Of a DNA stretch of 64,000 nucleotides, positions 1 to 13,775 are shown piece after piece; the stretch's first letter is position 1, and every line of letters starts with the position of its first letter. Origin of the DNA: Morinoia aosen (Eukaryota; Arthropoda; Malacostraca; Amphipoda; Talitridae); the NCBI GenBank assembly GCA_030386875.1, contig CM059578.1, positions 25,715,009-25,779,008 on the forward strand, in the 5' to 3' direction. The position numbers and the translations under genes are program-made. The notes beneath the pieces were generated by a model. That model saw only the letters and a list, made by a program, of their open reading frames with translations, was not told the origin of the DNA and did not search any database.

Positions 1-3000
1 TTTTTGGCGGCTATGTACACTGATAATAGTATTAAAATAAAGGTAAGCTTATTTCCATCCTGTCACTCAAGTAGTGTGGCAGTGATAAAGGAACAAACTC
101 AGGTGTGTTGAAATTGGGTCGAAATTATTCCTCGCGCGAAAATTGATAGCTCAAGTGCTCGTCCACAAAAACAAAAGTTGTGATACAACAAATTTCACGT
201 AATACGAGTTTCCGACTACTCGATATGTTGTCTATAACAGGCTTAATCTGAGTCTCATCTATCAATAAAAATTTTCCGGCTTTTCAAAATCATGCGACGT
301 TATTTTCCAAAAAAAGTACGAGTTCCAACCAGTTGTGCGGTAGGTACGTCTGACGTGAATTCGTGAATTCCCAACCCTACGGAGACCAAGCCCTCTCTCT
401 CATATTCGGAACCGTCGTCTCTAATTCAGGGGACATAATATCGTTCCTTTTTTAAAACCTGGTAAAATTCCGAGCTTCTAGTTCATCTAATTCTTACGCA
501 CGAAAAAGTCCACGGTATCCGTTACCATAATTCGTGATGTTGTAGCCGAAACCGTGGCTACGACCAAAAAATGACGCCCAATGATTTTTGAGTCTAAAAG
601 CATGGCTTGCTGGAGAATAATAGTCCGCATATCATTCATGAAAGATGTACTCGTACTTCGCGAGGCAAATAGAGCTCGGATTCGAGTTCCTGAAGCTGGG
701 TTCAGATGATAAGAGGTCAAATAAAAGTTACTTGGAGAAAAGATCAAATGGGAAGCGTTTCAAGCATTATTTTTAGCCTTGCTCATGATTTGTGAACAGT
801 ATGGGAATGATTTAAAGGGTGGCGTAATACTTTGGATAAATCTCTTCAGATATTAGCAACGTAATACTTTGGATAATTCCTCTCTGGATAACTTGGCATA
901 ACCTTGGGTAGTTTCTCAAATTCGTGTTTTACATGCAGGGATGTTGTCGGCCAGAATGAAATCTGATGTAAATTCACAATAAATGTTCCATGACGATCCC
1001 AGTCCAGTTCATTCTTGACGAAGTGTGCCCATGCCAATTTGCAAATAGATACACATGTTTCACCACACTATTATGCTCAATTATAAACGTACTTTTTACA
1101 CACAAGACGTTATTTATGCTTCGGGTAAAATAGTTAGTTGGTGGGCCAATTCACATTCACAAAACCAGTAAACCCAATCCAAACGAAGAACAAATCCAGA
1201 AAAACAACAACAATGGTCTTCAGTCATGCTTGCAAGAAGGTGTACATAATGTAGCCAGTCCAACAAAGGTCTTCAGTCATGCGTGCAAGAAGGTTTGAAC
1301 AGTGTAGCCAGTCCAAATTCGTCAACAATTCTGCAATTTAACTGGATCAGACGTTCTGAAAACTTAGTTCAAAATCTATGAGCATGTTCTTGCAACAGAA
1401 GTGCAAACTTTTAATCATCCACAGATGATATTCTAACTAATGGTTTGAATGTTAAAAAATAACTTTGTGGAAGAAGAATTTTATCGGTAATTCCACAGAA
1501 CAATAAGAAGAGCTTGCTAGATTTCATGGAGTAAGTTCATAATAACGATGTGCCAACTACTGCAGAATTTAATTCCAAATAAAATTAACGTTTTGACGTA
1601 CCCAGAAGTGAACATGGCATTTTTATGATGTTAACCTTCACCAAAACATAAAGTTTGGTCCTACTGTTCTGTACCAAACATTTCGTTTGCAGTGCACGTC
1701 TTTTTGCGACGCTTTACTGAAAATTTAGACGATGGCTGCATTTTCGCATCAATATCAGATTTGTTATTTGTGCATGTTTATTTTATACCCCAGGAACAGC
1801 GACACGTATTTTGCGCTTTCATCCAACTCAAAAATGGCTTCTCATTCCAATTCCACTAGTTTCCTGGAGAGTCAAACACGGGTCATAAAAACTTATTTCA
1901 AGGTTTTTTCGATACCCTATTGCATTTTGTCTCAAAAACTTTAATGCGATTTCGAAAATTTTAAAACTGAAATGTGCAACCAAATCATAAGCATGAATGA
2001 AATCACCCACAGTCGCCCAATTTCACAGTATTTTTCAGAATAATGATACCAACTCCAAAATTATTCAAAAACTCAGTAGACGAAGGATTAAGCCTGTTTA
2101 CCTGATAAATTGTTCAATTTTGCCATCGAATGGATGTATATTTTTATAATAAAATAGAAGCATCATCCATCTTTGTAGAAACTGTAGTGATATTAATACA
2201 TGTGTATTTTTTACTCAACATGTAACATTGTACGTCGGTGATCACTTTTAAATTATTGCTTTGCAGAAAATACAGCAATTTTCTCCCGTCGTTCCGAAAA
2301 TTTCCGGACGTTCATCTCGAAGAATAACGAATGCTGCAGCAAAAGTCTCTGGCCCTGCAAGTCCTGAGCGAAAAGCGATCTGTTTGGAGGGCATTAGTCA
2401 CGAGAAATAAAAGCCGACAACTGAGAGACGCTGATTCCAAATGCTCTTATCACAGCGTTCTCAGAAACACAAGCGTCCGCTCAGGCCCAGAAATTTCCAA
2501 CTCTAACAAATCTTGACTGCGTTGCTCCATCTTCAGCTAAAGGTGGCCCGCTTGCCTCGCATAACTCAGAGCATTCCTCAAAAATGAGGAATAATATGAG
2601 GAAAAATGTTGGGACCCAGAGGTTGTTTTACGAGCGATTCTGTACATGCCAGCAAAAAAATACTGCGCGAGCGTGATCACAAATTTTCAAAGAATGAGGC
2701 ATGTCAAAATTTCTGGGAAATTTTACGCAGCGTAAGGAACATGATTTTTTAGGTATTTTCTGAATCGTATTTTTTTGAAAAACTCTGTCGAACTGATTTT
2801 TTATTTTTTGATAAACGACTCATTGTACAAAAAATTTTGAAACAAATAATGCATTTGATGTATCAGATGTCGCATGTTAGCATATCAGCGTTTCAATCAC
2901 TATAAATGTGCGGTTGAAATGAACAGGAGTAGGAGGCCGAACTAAAAGTGAAAACTTTTAAACTTAACTTAAGTCGTTTACCTTTACCAATACTTGAAAT

Positions 3001-5077
3001 GAATCCGTCTTATCCGTGCTAAAAAGTAATTCCCACTACAGAGACATAAATTCTCTTATGCAAATGCCGAATCATTCCTTAAATTATTTTCATCTTCCAA
3101 AATAAAATCAGAGTCTAAATTTCCAAGCCAGGTTTCTCTTCCGCTGACAAGTGAGCTTAAAATATTCAAGCGCGGAAAAAGTGTTCTCTCCGGTTCTGAC
3201 TAGGGTAAAGAATTCAGGTTAATTACAAGAGATATTCTAATTCAAAGCAGCGAAGCGCTCGACGACTGAGCCAAAAATGCGAGAATCAATCTAAATTTTC
3301 TGTGAGCGCAGCCCCGATCTGTCGCATTGAATTACACTGGGAAAAAGAAGTTCGTCGATTCTGTCACTCGGCTTTAAATGTCCTTAATCCAAACTTCCAT
3401 CAGCGTCAGTACAACCGAGGGCTTGAGGCGTTTTTGGCGTCGAGGTACAGGAACTTTGAGACAATGGACCGCTGCAGCCAGTAATGACTTGCTTAATGCA
3501 GAAATTTCACAGGAAAATCCACGGAGAAATTGTGCCAACTTTTTTTTTTAGGTGCGTATCTCTGAGTTTTATTTCCTGAAGTTCGAGGAAATTTGTGAGG
3601 CAAATCCTCTTAGCATTCGTTGGATGCTTTTATCATAGCTTTCAAGGATTCGCAGTGTTGTGCACTGCTCTCAATATCGTCATTAACCAAAAATGCTATA
3701 GCACTGGAAATGCGCCTTATTTTTCAAGTGTTTGTTTTTTTACGTCGTATTTTTCTAATAGAGAACGTTTTAAAAAGATGTCTCCCAAACACCCACGTCT
3801 AGATTCTCAAGCTCAATGATATAATGTAAAGAAAAAAATTGACTGAACGATTTTTTAGTCGTTCATTCGATTGATAAGATTATTATCGAATTATTATATT
3901 GGGCCAATACATTTCTCCAAAAAAAGTTCTCTTTTCTATTTTACCACTGAACACAATTTTAGGTTTAAAATATTTCGGTGTTCCATGGAGTACATGAGCT
4001 CTATAAAAATCGTAATTTAATAAATATTTTTACAACAAAGAATATGCAAACACAACAAATAAACTTGAACCAACAGCCGTTAAAAAATACTTATTGTTTG
4101 TTCATTGCAATAATTTCATGTATTTGAAACTTAAAATTAATGACATTTGCATAAGAGCTTGAAGCCAATGTTTCAACGCAAGAAGATATGCATTTTTCTT
4201 TGATTAGAAGCCGTGAGTTTTAAATTAATGCAGGAAGGGCGCAGGCGTTCAAAGTAATACAACCTCACAAAATTTCGAATATTGAATATAAAAGAGAGAA
4301 GACCTGAGCTTTGTAAACGAATGATGACTCTTGGTTATGCTAAGTGTGAAGGAAGAAACGTAGAATTTTTTGTCAAATTATTGAAGAACTGTGGGAATAT
4401 TTCGTGTTAAATGATTGGAGCACAATAATTTATGAGCATGAAGATGAACTCATACTTCCCCAGATTATCAAAACAAAGAAAACATTTAAATTACACACCA
4501 AGCTAATGCATGTATTTTAACTAGCTACATTACTTTATTACTACCTTCAATGGACGATACTCACTTGTAATTTAAGTTTTTATACTAATACACAATTCTG
4601 AATCACAATGAAATTTGACGTAAATCTTCGACTGCATTTACTTTAAAAAATTATCTCACAACAAACAAACGATTGCAATATCACTGCAGCGTCTGCTTTC
4701 TGAAGGGATTGCTCGAAACATTTGGCGAGAACAATCATCCTCTTATCTCAGTACACAAGGTAAGACGATTGCAAACTGAAGGAAATTATTTCCGTTTAAT
4801 TTAACAGAAGCTACCCTCTAACACTGGGGAAAAAATAGAACCGCCTTTATGTAGAACGTGAGAGACAATGGTTCTCAGTTTCTAAGTCTCTTCAAGTTTC
4901 GTATCACTAAAGTCTAAGTCAAGCGACTCAGAAAGCAAGTAAATTGACTAGCAAGATTTCTCTTGAACAATGGGCTTGAGGAAAGAGCTCATTGTCCCTC
5001 GCGCACGATAAGAGGGACGGCTCTAACAGAGAACTACGAGTCGACCGAGGGCTGGGCGGTTAAAGAGTGGTAGGTAG
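1..5077. other. AT-rich non-coding stretch, no supported gene
   Basis: I see no reading frame here with recognisable protein character; the open frames are short and overlap on both strands. A 58-bp-scale imperfect duplication lies at about 1210-1320, where the string ggtcttcagtcatgc occurs twice followed by a shared gtagccagtcc. Short T and A runs are scattered. Nothing else in the interval could be assigned. Confidence 0.6.
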
Positions 5078-5408
5078 GCGGACGACTTCAACTCAGATGG
5101 ATTGAAGAACGGATTTTGGATTGAGAAACGAATTTTGGATTGAAGAACGAGCGGGCGACTTCAACTCAGATGGATTGAAGAACTAGCGGGCGACTTCAAC
5201 TCAGATGGATTGAAGAACGAGCGGACGACTTCAACTCAGATGGATTGAATAACTAGCGGGCGACTTTAGCTCAGATGGATTGAAGAACGAGCGGACGACT
5301 TCAACTCAGAAGATTTGAAGAACGAGCGGATGACTTCAACTCAGATGGATTGAAGAACGAATTTTGGATTGAAGAACGAATTTTATATTGAAGAACGAAT
5401 TTCAGATC
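5078..5408. repeat. 35-bp minisatellite with a nested 19-bp derivative
   Basis: About seven head-to-tail copies of a 35-bp unit containing gacttcaactcagatgg and ending in gattgaagaacga. They are interspersed with about five copies of a 19-bp unit (attttggattgaagaacga) that shares only the right half of the 35-bp unit. Copies differ by one to four substitutions. The 19-bp form looks like a truncated derivative that was then amplified next to its parent. It has no coding potential that I can support. Confidence 0.9.
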
Positions 5409-7043
5409 AAAAAGGAGCCACTTCAACAAAGTAAGGTCAAACGAAGGAACCATTCTACGAAATAAAAAAATTTAACCTAGTGTGGATGCTGGAAGAACTT
5501 TTCTACGTAACTGTGAAGCGAAAATGAAAATATCTACTCTAAATAAATGCAGGTTTAATTATAGCAAATGTTTATGGGAATTACGGGGGAAACTGGGTTT
5601 TTATTAAGAGCTAACAGAAGGCTGGGCCAAGTTTGACCTTTAAATTTATACTTTTTGTGATCGTTCAAAAATATGAAGAACGCTAGCCTTCGAGTATCGT
5701 GACGCATGACTGAACGGCTGCACGACTTAGTATAGAAGCCATCATTCCTACGAAAACGAGAAAAGTACGGTTTCAATTATTCTACACCAAATTCTTTGCA
5801 ATGAAGAATACATACTTCAATGCAAAGGAATAAAAATACATTCTTGGAATATTTGATACTAAATTTATATATCATGAAATATTTGCCACTAAATTTTCAA
5901 AGTATGATTCCTAAAGTTAATTTGCAAGCATGAAGATTTCAATAACACAGTCGCAAATTACACATTAAATTTGTGAAGCATTAATTATGAAATGTATTTG
6001 AAGGGAAGCTTACTTTGTAGAGAATTCTGGATGCAGATTATGCAATAAATAATAAACTGTATGGGGCAGAGTTTCACCATAGGGAAATAAGTATTGCAAC
6101 TTCAGGAGGGATTTTTGAAAAAAGTTCAGACCGAGAACTAGTTCGGAAGAAGAATGCATTTTATCCAGAAATGATTTGAAAAAAGTATAAGTGTTTGAAC
6201 ATTTCCTGGCTTAAAAATCTAAGTGATTGCTCTTTGGACATGGTTCATGTCGGCTTTTTCTCTAATATTTACCTAGAGGCGGCTCGAAGAGAAAACATAT
6301 TCATTTTTTTCAGATTACAGACGATGTTCCTGCAGTTTTCTGCTAGTGTGTCAAGTAACAAAAGAATACTTTGCGAAAAGTATTACATAATCTTCGAAAC
6401 TTCAAAAGTTGTTCTTTAGAGGCTTAACATGTGAAAGTTGTTAGGGGCAAAATGACAAACAAACTCATGTTTCTAAAGGCCAATTTTTCTTTCATCATTT
6501 CATTTACACTGGCTGTCGTAACTCCCACAGGATGTTTCCACACATCTTATCCTATGTTTTTAATAGGCTTTATTTCTCTTATTGAGATGGCCCACCAAAC
6601 TAAGTGGGCATAGTACCATTTGAGTCAATAGCACGGCCAGCGCCAAGCGATTCGTAAAAAGACTAAGTGTCTGCAAGTGTTCCAACACATCCTAGAGCAC
6701 AATCAAAGACACGAGGCGATTGAAGTCTCCGGCATTCTCGGCGGCGATTGCCTACGATAGCAAAAGCCACCGCCTCCCAAAAGGCTGCCATTGCTGTAAA
6801 CTGAACCGTGAACTACAAGGGGCAGAGAAAGCCTTCCGAAATGTGTCCTCTATTGATAACAGTGTTGAGCCCATGCAAAGTGGCTGGAGGCTGAGCGCAT
6901 TCTATGCAGTCCTGGCTCGCGTTACAAGGAGGGTCCCCTGCACTCTGAAATACGAAATGCAATAGTTCAGTGTTATGGAATGATTCAAACGGTGCAGGTA
7001 TGCGCTCGATTGGTTGCGCTCTCACATTTAGGGCGAGTGGCAC
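5409..7043. other. No supported gene
   Basis: Mostly AT-rich unique sequence. A less AT-rich patch at about 6620-7040 has overlapping open frames on both strands, but neither shows a recognisable domain and neither is bounded by convincing splice sites. I leave it unassigned. Confidence 0.5.
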
Positions 7044-7365
7044 GAAACATTTTGAACAAATTCTTTGGAAAATCTTACATTTTGAGAAACATTCTAAACA
7101 ACGTCTTTGGTAAATATTAACTTGTGAGAAACATTCTAAACTACGTCTTTGGGAAATCTTAAATTGTGAGAAATTTCCTAAAAAAGGTTTTTGGAAAATC
7201 TTAAATTATGAGGAACATTTTAAACAATGTCTTTGGGAAATCTTGAATTATGACAAGCTTCTAAATAACGTATTTTGGAAATTTTAAACTGTGAGAAACA
7301 TTCTAACCAACGTCTTTGGAAAATCATAAATTTTGGGAAACATTCTAAACAACGTCTGAGTTGAG
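7044..7365. repeat. Diverged 42-bp tandem array
   Basis: Roughly seven and a half copies of a 42-bp unit, recognisable from the recurring gaaacattctaaacaacgtc followed by a variant of tttggaaaatctta. Copies are clearly diverged, with several substitutions each and one 1-bp length change. This is an older array than the 52-bp satellite further right. Confidence 0.88.
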
Positions 7366-10300
7366 TATTGGGATTTGGAAAATCTGGAATTGTGGTTCAA
7401 ATGTTAAGCGCAAGGATATTTTTTAACGCAAAAAAATTAATGAAGCTTAAGGGCGTGCGATGGCTTTCAATTAAACTTCAGTTTCAAGTTCGTGTTTGCT
7501 GCGACATTTTTTTGAGTTAAAAAGAATATTTTCGAAAAATTTTTGTCAAACAAAACACAATTGTGTGAAACAATTTTCATGATGGTAGAATGGTGAATTA
7601 ATGAACAAAGTCTGGAAAATCTTCACTGCATTAAATTATACATAAACGCTTGTGACAACACTTGCACAGAAATTATCTCCAATCAATTGGTGCAAATGCG
7701 CATTGTTATTGATTAAAAAATAGTATTAGCCATGTACAGTATGCCATTTAGTAATTCATTAATATTTAAGCATCATTTCTGAATAATTTTTCATTGAAAA
7801 CTGAGATAAAAAGAACTATGTCAAACATGTTCATTGGAGGACAGGGTATATCATGATGTTCTTCATTAGACTGTCATTAGGGTTTATTCTATATTTGATA
7901 CAATAAATAATAATGTATAGAAATTCGATGCAAGATTTAAAATTTTTACTGATGTTTTTCTGAGAATTCACATCATCTTGCTAGTGCTATTGTTAAATCA
8001 GCAGTGCTTTCTTTGCCAATCATTGCATTTCAAAATTTACTGTGACTTTTTTCTGCTTCTGAAATCTGCATTTAAAGGACATTCTATTATAAGTGCTAAA
8101 TTTCACAAGCCATCACGGATTCAGGAAAAAAATATCAAGCGCAGTACTTCCAAATGACATTCGAAGAGCATAGACTTCAATCCTCGCATGAAACTCGGAA
8201 TGAAAAATAAAATAACTCTCATACGAGGTCGAGTAAAATTCTATTCGTTTAGAGGTTCATTTAAGATATCCAACGCAACATCCGTTTGATGTTCATAACA
8301 GGCATCCAACCCTGCCTTTGATGTCCCTCGTATGAATTGCCCTCATTTCTTCAGTAAGCTTCAGATGCATGAGGAACTCAAGCCAGCCGGGTCTCTCCAA
8401 GGCCATAAACTTGGCGTTCAAACCAGATACTCATTTCGAATGAAGCATGAAAGTGACAGCGGGGATACCGGGGCACTTTATGTGACAAGTGCATCTAAAT
8501 GCGCATTAGTTGAAGATTGGATGCGCGATGGCAAAGGGATCTCGCGCTCGGCGCGCAACGTGCACTTTGCGCCAGTGACGTACGATGTATGGCGTAGACC
8601 TCCACATTATGCATACGCGATTAAGCCAAGAGCGAATCGTACCCACTATGCGTAGACATAAATGCAGCTATGTGCTGGGAAATCTGCGTAGCGATCCAGC
8701 GGCAGAAAGAGTGGTAAACATATTTTTCGTGTTCTGTAGTTCCGCTGCTCGTTGATAAGTGGGTTGGAAGTCTGCCTTGTGCAGGATTATGCCAGGTGTT
8801 TTTACGGTGCAAATTGAGATCGGCGGTGGAAAGATGGGGCATGAGTTTGAAAGTTGGTTTATTTTTGCGATAAAAGTGGAAAATTATTTAAGCTTCCAAC
8901 GCAACGTAATAAGTAAGGGAAGACACGTATTAATTCATTAACATGACATTTTGGATAGTCTATTGGAAAGTTGATGAGTAAAAAAGTTTAAAACGTGAAA
9001 GAGAAAATGTTCAATTTCGAACTAAAAAAAAACTCGTTCAGTTGCTTGTTTTTACTGGCGATAAACTCGGAAAAAAATGCTGAAAAACAACTGTCCTCAG
9101 GGCAATTTAGTATATATTCCAAACATCTGCTGTTTATGACAAGAACATTTTTCGAGCATTCAAGAAGTTGACGATGTACTTATCGAATAGAAGCTGTTTC
9201 ACCCCGTCAGCGATTCAATAAAAATGCTTGGTATTCCTTTGTTTTGTACGGTTATACTTTGACTAAGTAATTTAGTGGTGTAGTGGATGAGATGATATTT
9301 TTTGTGACAGTGTATCAGTTTACATTTAGCACCTTTTCATGTTACAACAAATCTGTGCTAGTTGTATTGTTTCAGACGAACTTCAAGAACAAATCTGGTG
9401 TGAAGGATTTTGAACGAAGAATTTTTTTTATACCACATTCGGCTCTCATTTGATATAATCCTTTGTCTCAAGCGCCGCGCTTAGTGGTAAAAAACTGTAA
9501 ACGTTTTTTTCTCAACACCTTTAAATTTATAGATTCGCATTGAACCCTTTTGACCTAACAACGTTTTTCTGTCTCTTAATTCTTGAACAGGGATAGATCT
9601 ACATATAAATCGGAGCTTGGACTGCTGAATCATGCTATCACATGTAAGAATATCCCACTGTCACATGATCAATGGGGAAATTGAAATAATTGTCTCTGAC
9701 ACATAATCCTTCGTTGAAGGGGAGAAATACGAAGACTAGGATGAATTAACCTATTTCAAAAGATATTCCAGCGAATGTTTTATTACTGGAAACTTGAAAG
9801 ATATTACATCATATAATGTCTGTTTCGAAATTCATAATCATAAATGCTAGTACGCAATGACGGTAACGAGCGGTCTAATCGGTGCCCATTTCATACACCT
9901 CGTATGGGTCAGGAATTATTGCTAATATGTTCCGTCTCCCCCTGAAAAACAAGGGGCTGAAGATCTGGAAATCGAACAGAAGATCATTAAACAAAGGCGA
10001 GAGCTCCCAACCACTATGCCTTGGTGAACCACGTAATATGTACCCATTTATAAACGAATACTACAATACCTACCATAGAATTTATTAAACAGAAATTGTG
10101 AGAAATATCTAACTGTAAGGAATTCAATTAACCATGAAAGTGCTGCTGTAAAGTCTGATAAATGGTCATTGAAATAGTATTTCGAGCAACGTTCCCTAAA
10201 AATTATCGCCAAGCAGAACTACCAGTTATAACTTTAAGCTGAGAAACCAAGCTCTGGCTGATCCTTTTTGTTTGGAAGTAATAGATGATTACGCAATCAA

Positions 10301-11900
10301 ATCTCGTTTTGGATCCTTGCGATTTAGTAAGTTCGGGGATATAATATCATTTCTGGCTTATTCAACCATAATGACCTGGATAATTCTCGAATATTAGGTT
10401 GCGTTCTATTGATCTAACGTAAACCTTTCTGGTGAAGAAATGAAAATGGATCAACTAAATCTTTCTTCTCCAAGAAGCCTGGAATAAGTGTGATGAACGC
10501 TTCTCGCTAGTACTGAAGGTGTTTCAGTTAAAAATTCATTTGCATTATACGTACACTTCGTAAGTAAAGCACTCACTGACTTTCATTCGAGTTATGATGT
10601 AAAATAATGAAGTTTAAGCACGGCGAATCAAATATATATGGATACAGGTCGTAAGAAACCTATGCGAGAAGCCGCAGTTATTGTCAGGGATTTCTGCTGC
10701 TCTAAACGACTCCTGCGTCATCTCCTTCTCACCCGCGCTTCGTCGGACGCTTTAAGTCGATCTGAGGCAACCAAATTCCACTCGCCAAACCTCACAATCA
10801 TCAGCGGTGTCTGGACTACCATCATTCTCATCACCCTTGTGAGCATGCATTCGCATTTGCATGCATTTGGAGCATTGTACTTTGGCTAACATTCACGCAG
10901 GATGGTCGTAAGAAAGAGTAATAATACGCAACACATCCAAGGCACCATCGAGAAGGACGTAATCATGCCGTAAACTCTAATTTAGAGCAAACAGAGCGGG
11001 CTTCTCGGTCCTTAACGAAGACTGCGTCGAAGACGAGCGAGCTCTAGAGAGAACAACGGGAGAATTAAACTAAGCAAATACGCCTCACTCTTGCTAGCAA
11101 GCAGACGGACGGCTTGCTGACACTAAGCTTGAAAGCGTCTTTTGGCGCTGTTGCAACAGATGCTGAGCACCATGTTCATGTTCAGGTGAGGTAAGCTGCG
11201 GAGACCGAATTATGAAGATGAGAAATATTACTAGAAATTGTGTCTGTTCAAGTAAATTACCCAGAAGCTATGGGAATAAGTGGATGAACAGTTTACATAA
11301 GCTAATTTTAAAATTGGAGAGGAGTAGGTTTTGAATACAGACTTATGATTATGAGCAATTGTAGTACTAAACAATATTTCTGTTTAGGTAAAGTAGGCAG
11401 TGGATTCAGGAATACGAAGAAGAAAAATATTTCAATTACTTTTATTAATTCTGGTATAACAAATACTGGATACAGAAACATGAGTGAGCAAGAAACGAAT
11501 TGGGTAAAAATACTTGTCTCTCGTACGTTTAAAATGTAGAACAATTCAGAAACTTCGATTCAGGCCTGCAATTCGAAAAAGTTGTAAAATATCAGCAGTC
11601 GAGAGGAATATAACTCAGCACACAAATGCCTGCGAAATTATCTCATTTTCAAAAAGGCAGGATGCATATTTGAGACAATGAATTAGGATTTGTGACTACT
11701 TAACGTACATATTTTCTCTCCAGAGAATGACAAAGATTATTTGAAGCGCAGGGGATCTATTTATCTCAGTTGCCACTCAGTCTATTTCATATTACCAGTT
11801 TATGACTCATATTAAGTCTATAGTCTCATACCTCTAATGTGATTTGCTCGAATGCTCAGACATTACCGCGTCAAAAATCATCGCCAAGGACAATAGACGC
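7366..11900. other. Mostly unique sequence, no supported gene
   Basis: There are two less AT-rich patches. At 8332-8655 (+) an open frame of about 107 codons has no recognisable motif. At 10638-10890 frames are open on both strands and again match nothing I know. Either could be a UTR or a lineage-specific exon, but nothing in the sequence decides it. The remainder is AT-rich with no clear repeat. Confidence 0.45.
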
Positions 11901-11944
11901 ATCATTTACGTGGCTCGCGGCGCCGGCGCTGAATAGTAGCTGCG

Positions 11945-12180
11945 AAAAACATCGATTTTATTACAGGAGCTGCCTGCAGCGTATAGCGCTTCGTAAAGCG
12001 AGGCAGTTTAGCGCAGTCGTACGGCAGATTAGTACAGCTGCATAGCAGTTCAGGGCAGCTGCCCGGCACTTTAGCATAGCCACGCGGCAGTTTAGCGCAG
12101 CCGCACGGTAGTTTAGCGAAGCCGCACGGCAGATTAGCGCAGCCACACAGCAGATTAGCGCAGCCACATGGCAGCCTGGG
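11945..12180. repeat. Dispersed ~90-bp core element (copy A) with a 21-bp minisatellite
   Basis: The left part (about 11945-12035) resembles segments at about 19685-19775 and 32125-32210. All three share an attttatt(g/a)cag-like start, a middle rich in GC, and an end close to gttt(t/a)gcgcagtcgtacg. From about 12003 the end of this core is repeated as a degenerate unit of about 21 bp (gcagtttagcgcagccgcac) roughly eight times. Open minus-strand frames across it, rich in Cys, Ala and Gly, come from the repeat period being divisible by three and are not evidence of a protein. Confidence 0.6.
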
Positions 12181-12211
12181 CCGCCGTTGAAAAGGCGACA
12201 AAGAATGTTTT

Positions 12212-12453
12212 GTATCCCAATCAAGCCTGACACATATCACTTTCCACGTTGGTTTTTCAAATGCCTAATACCTAACACCAGGACGCAATGACGGTTACCT
12301 CCGTTCAAGCTGTTACCCATTCCCAGCACTTGGGTAAAGTGGGGAATTGTGGCTGAGTTCTCCGTTTTCCCTACCGGGAGGCCCTGCCGGGATTCGAACT
12401 GTCGACACCTTTCTGTGAAGGGCGCGTTATTAACCACTCGGATACGGTGACCA
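12212..12453 (-). mobile_element. tRNA-derived SINE, copy 1
   Basis: On the minus strand the element starts at about 12453 with ggtcaccgtatccgagtggt, which resembles the 5' end and A box of a tRNA-Leu/Ser. About 55-65 nt in there is a perfect Pol III B box (gttcgaatccc, plus-strand 12389-12399). The tRNA-like head leads into an unrelated body with no anticodon-arm fold or intact 3' acceptor end, so this is a SINE and not a tRNA gene. A second copy lies at 52231-52484 in the same orientation. SINEs are non-coding Pol III retroposons mobilised by non-LTR reverse transcriptase. The 3' tail boundary at about 12212 is approximate and I could not define a target-site duplication. Confidence 0.88.
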
Positions 12454-13112
12454 CAGCAACTCTTCACATCACATCAGGATCTTAAAATAATTTGTGTCAT
12501 GCATTTTTTTTTGGAAATGAGTTCATAAAAGAATTCATCCAGTTATCTTAAAGTTACACAACCAGTGAACTAATAATGCAGAAATATTGACCTTCAGCAA
12601 TACTTTGCTGCTGTCACATAAACGAATAGGTGTACGCCTAATGACAAAACATAAGTATTGAAGATATGTAGTAATAGAGGTATATTTTTGAGTGAATTAT
12701 GCCGTTCCTAACATTTAAAAAATTTCCAGTGAAAATTCCTTTTCACACAAATTTCCTATGATGTCATACCCAAACAAATATTTTGTGTAGCGCACTGAAC
12801 TGTTATACTCTAAATTTGAATTATAATCCAGTCATTGTTTATTTTCCCATTTTAAATTTTTCTTCAATTATATAATTGTGACCAGCCTTCACTCAAAATA
12901 AACGTTACGTAACTAAAAATCCTTGAATTAGATAAATGATAACTCAGCAATACGATTGAGGGTTAACGAAAATGAATCAAGAATAGATGAACTTACTATT
13001 TCTGAAGTTGATGTAGAAAAACTTTGCAGATATTTTCATAAGGCAGATTCCCGTTCACCTCTAGTGAGACCTAAGACAAAAAAAGAAATGCGCAACACAT
13101 GTGTGCGTTCAA
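12454..13112. other. AT-rich, no gene seen
   Basis: Low-complexity AT-rich sequence between the SINE and the next tandem array. I see no repeat and no open frame of interest. Confidence 0.6.
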
Positions 13113-13331
13113 ATTCCTGAATTGTGTAGTTCAATGTGCAATTTTTCGATTAAAATTTGTCGCATTGGGCTAGGTAGCCTGACATAGTTAGTTCCCTAAC
13201 TCTAACTAGAAAATTCGTACTTTACCTGAATTACGCAGTTCAATGTGTAAATTTTGGACTAAAATGTAACGCTTAGAGCTAGGCAGCATGACTAAGTAAG
13301 TTCTCCAGTTCTAACGAGAAAATTTGTTCTT
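13113..13331. repeat. Two diverged tandem copies of a 109-bp unit
   Basis: The segments starting at 13117 and 13226 (offset 109) share cctgaatt, agttcaatgtg, gagctaggcagc-like and taacgagaaaatt blocks in the same order. Identity is moderate, so this is an old two-copy tandem duplication. Confidence 0.8.
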
Positions 13332-13496
13332 CAATGAAAAATATGACCAAGGTTTCAACTTCCTTAAAACTGTATTTGTCGATAAACTTCTACAGGCAGT
13401 CATTTATACATACTCATACAGTAGACATACAAAAGCGGGTAACTGTTATTCCATGTCATACGACGATGGTGGAGGGTAGCGCAAGTGTTCCTTATG

Positions 13497-13775
13497 CAAT
13501 AGTGATAAGTACGACGATGTACCAAAATGCTGCGTTATCCTAGTTCATATTCCGCAATAGAATGATTGATAAACATTAATTTGTCCTTGATTAATCAATA
13601 GTGATAGATACGACGATGTTTCAAAATGTTGAGTGATCCTAGTTCATATTGCTCAATAGAATGATTGATAGAACATTGATATGTCCTTAAACAATAGTGA
13701 TAGATATGACGATTCACCAAAATGCTGCGTGATCCTTGTTATATTTCGCAACAGACTGAGTGATCGAACATTTAT
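13497..13775. repeat. Three tandem copies of a ~98-bp unit
   Basis: The anchor caatagtgata occurs at 13497, 13595 and 13692, giving offsets of 98 and 97. Each copy continues with acgacgatgt, ccaaaatgctgcgt and a variant of caatagaatgattgat. The first copy begins inside the end of a 69-codon open frame starting at 13334, which I do not regard as a gene. Confidence 0.85.

Noticed and set aside
11902..12240. A Cys/Ala/Gly-rich protein on the minus strand (112 and 90 codons)
   Set aside because: The frame runs along a 21-bp minisatellite, overlaps a second open frame and shows no independent sign of coding.
12389..12453. A tRNA-Leu/Ser gene on the minus strand
   Set aside because: A and B boxes are present, but no intact cloverleaf or acceptor pairing is seen. 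The sequence continues into a SINE body that recurs at 52.2-52.5 kb.
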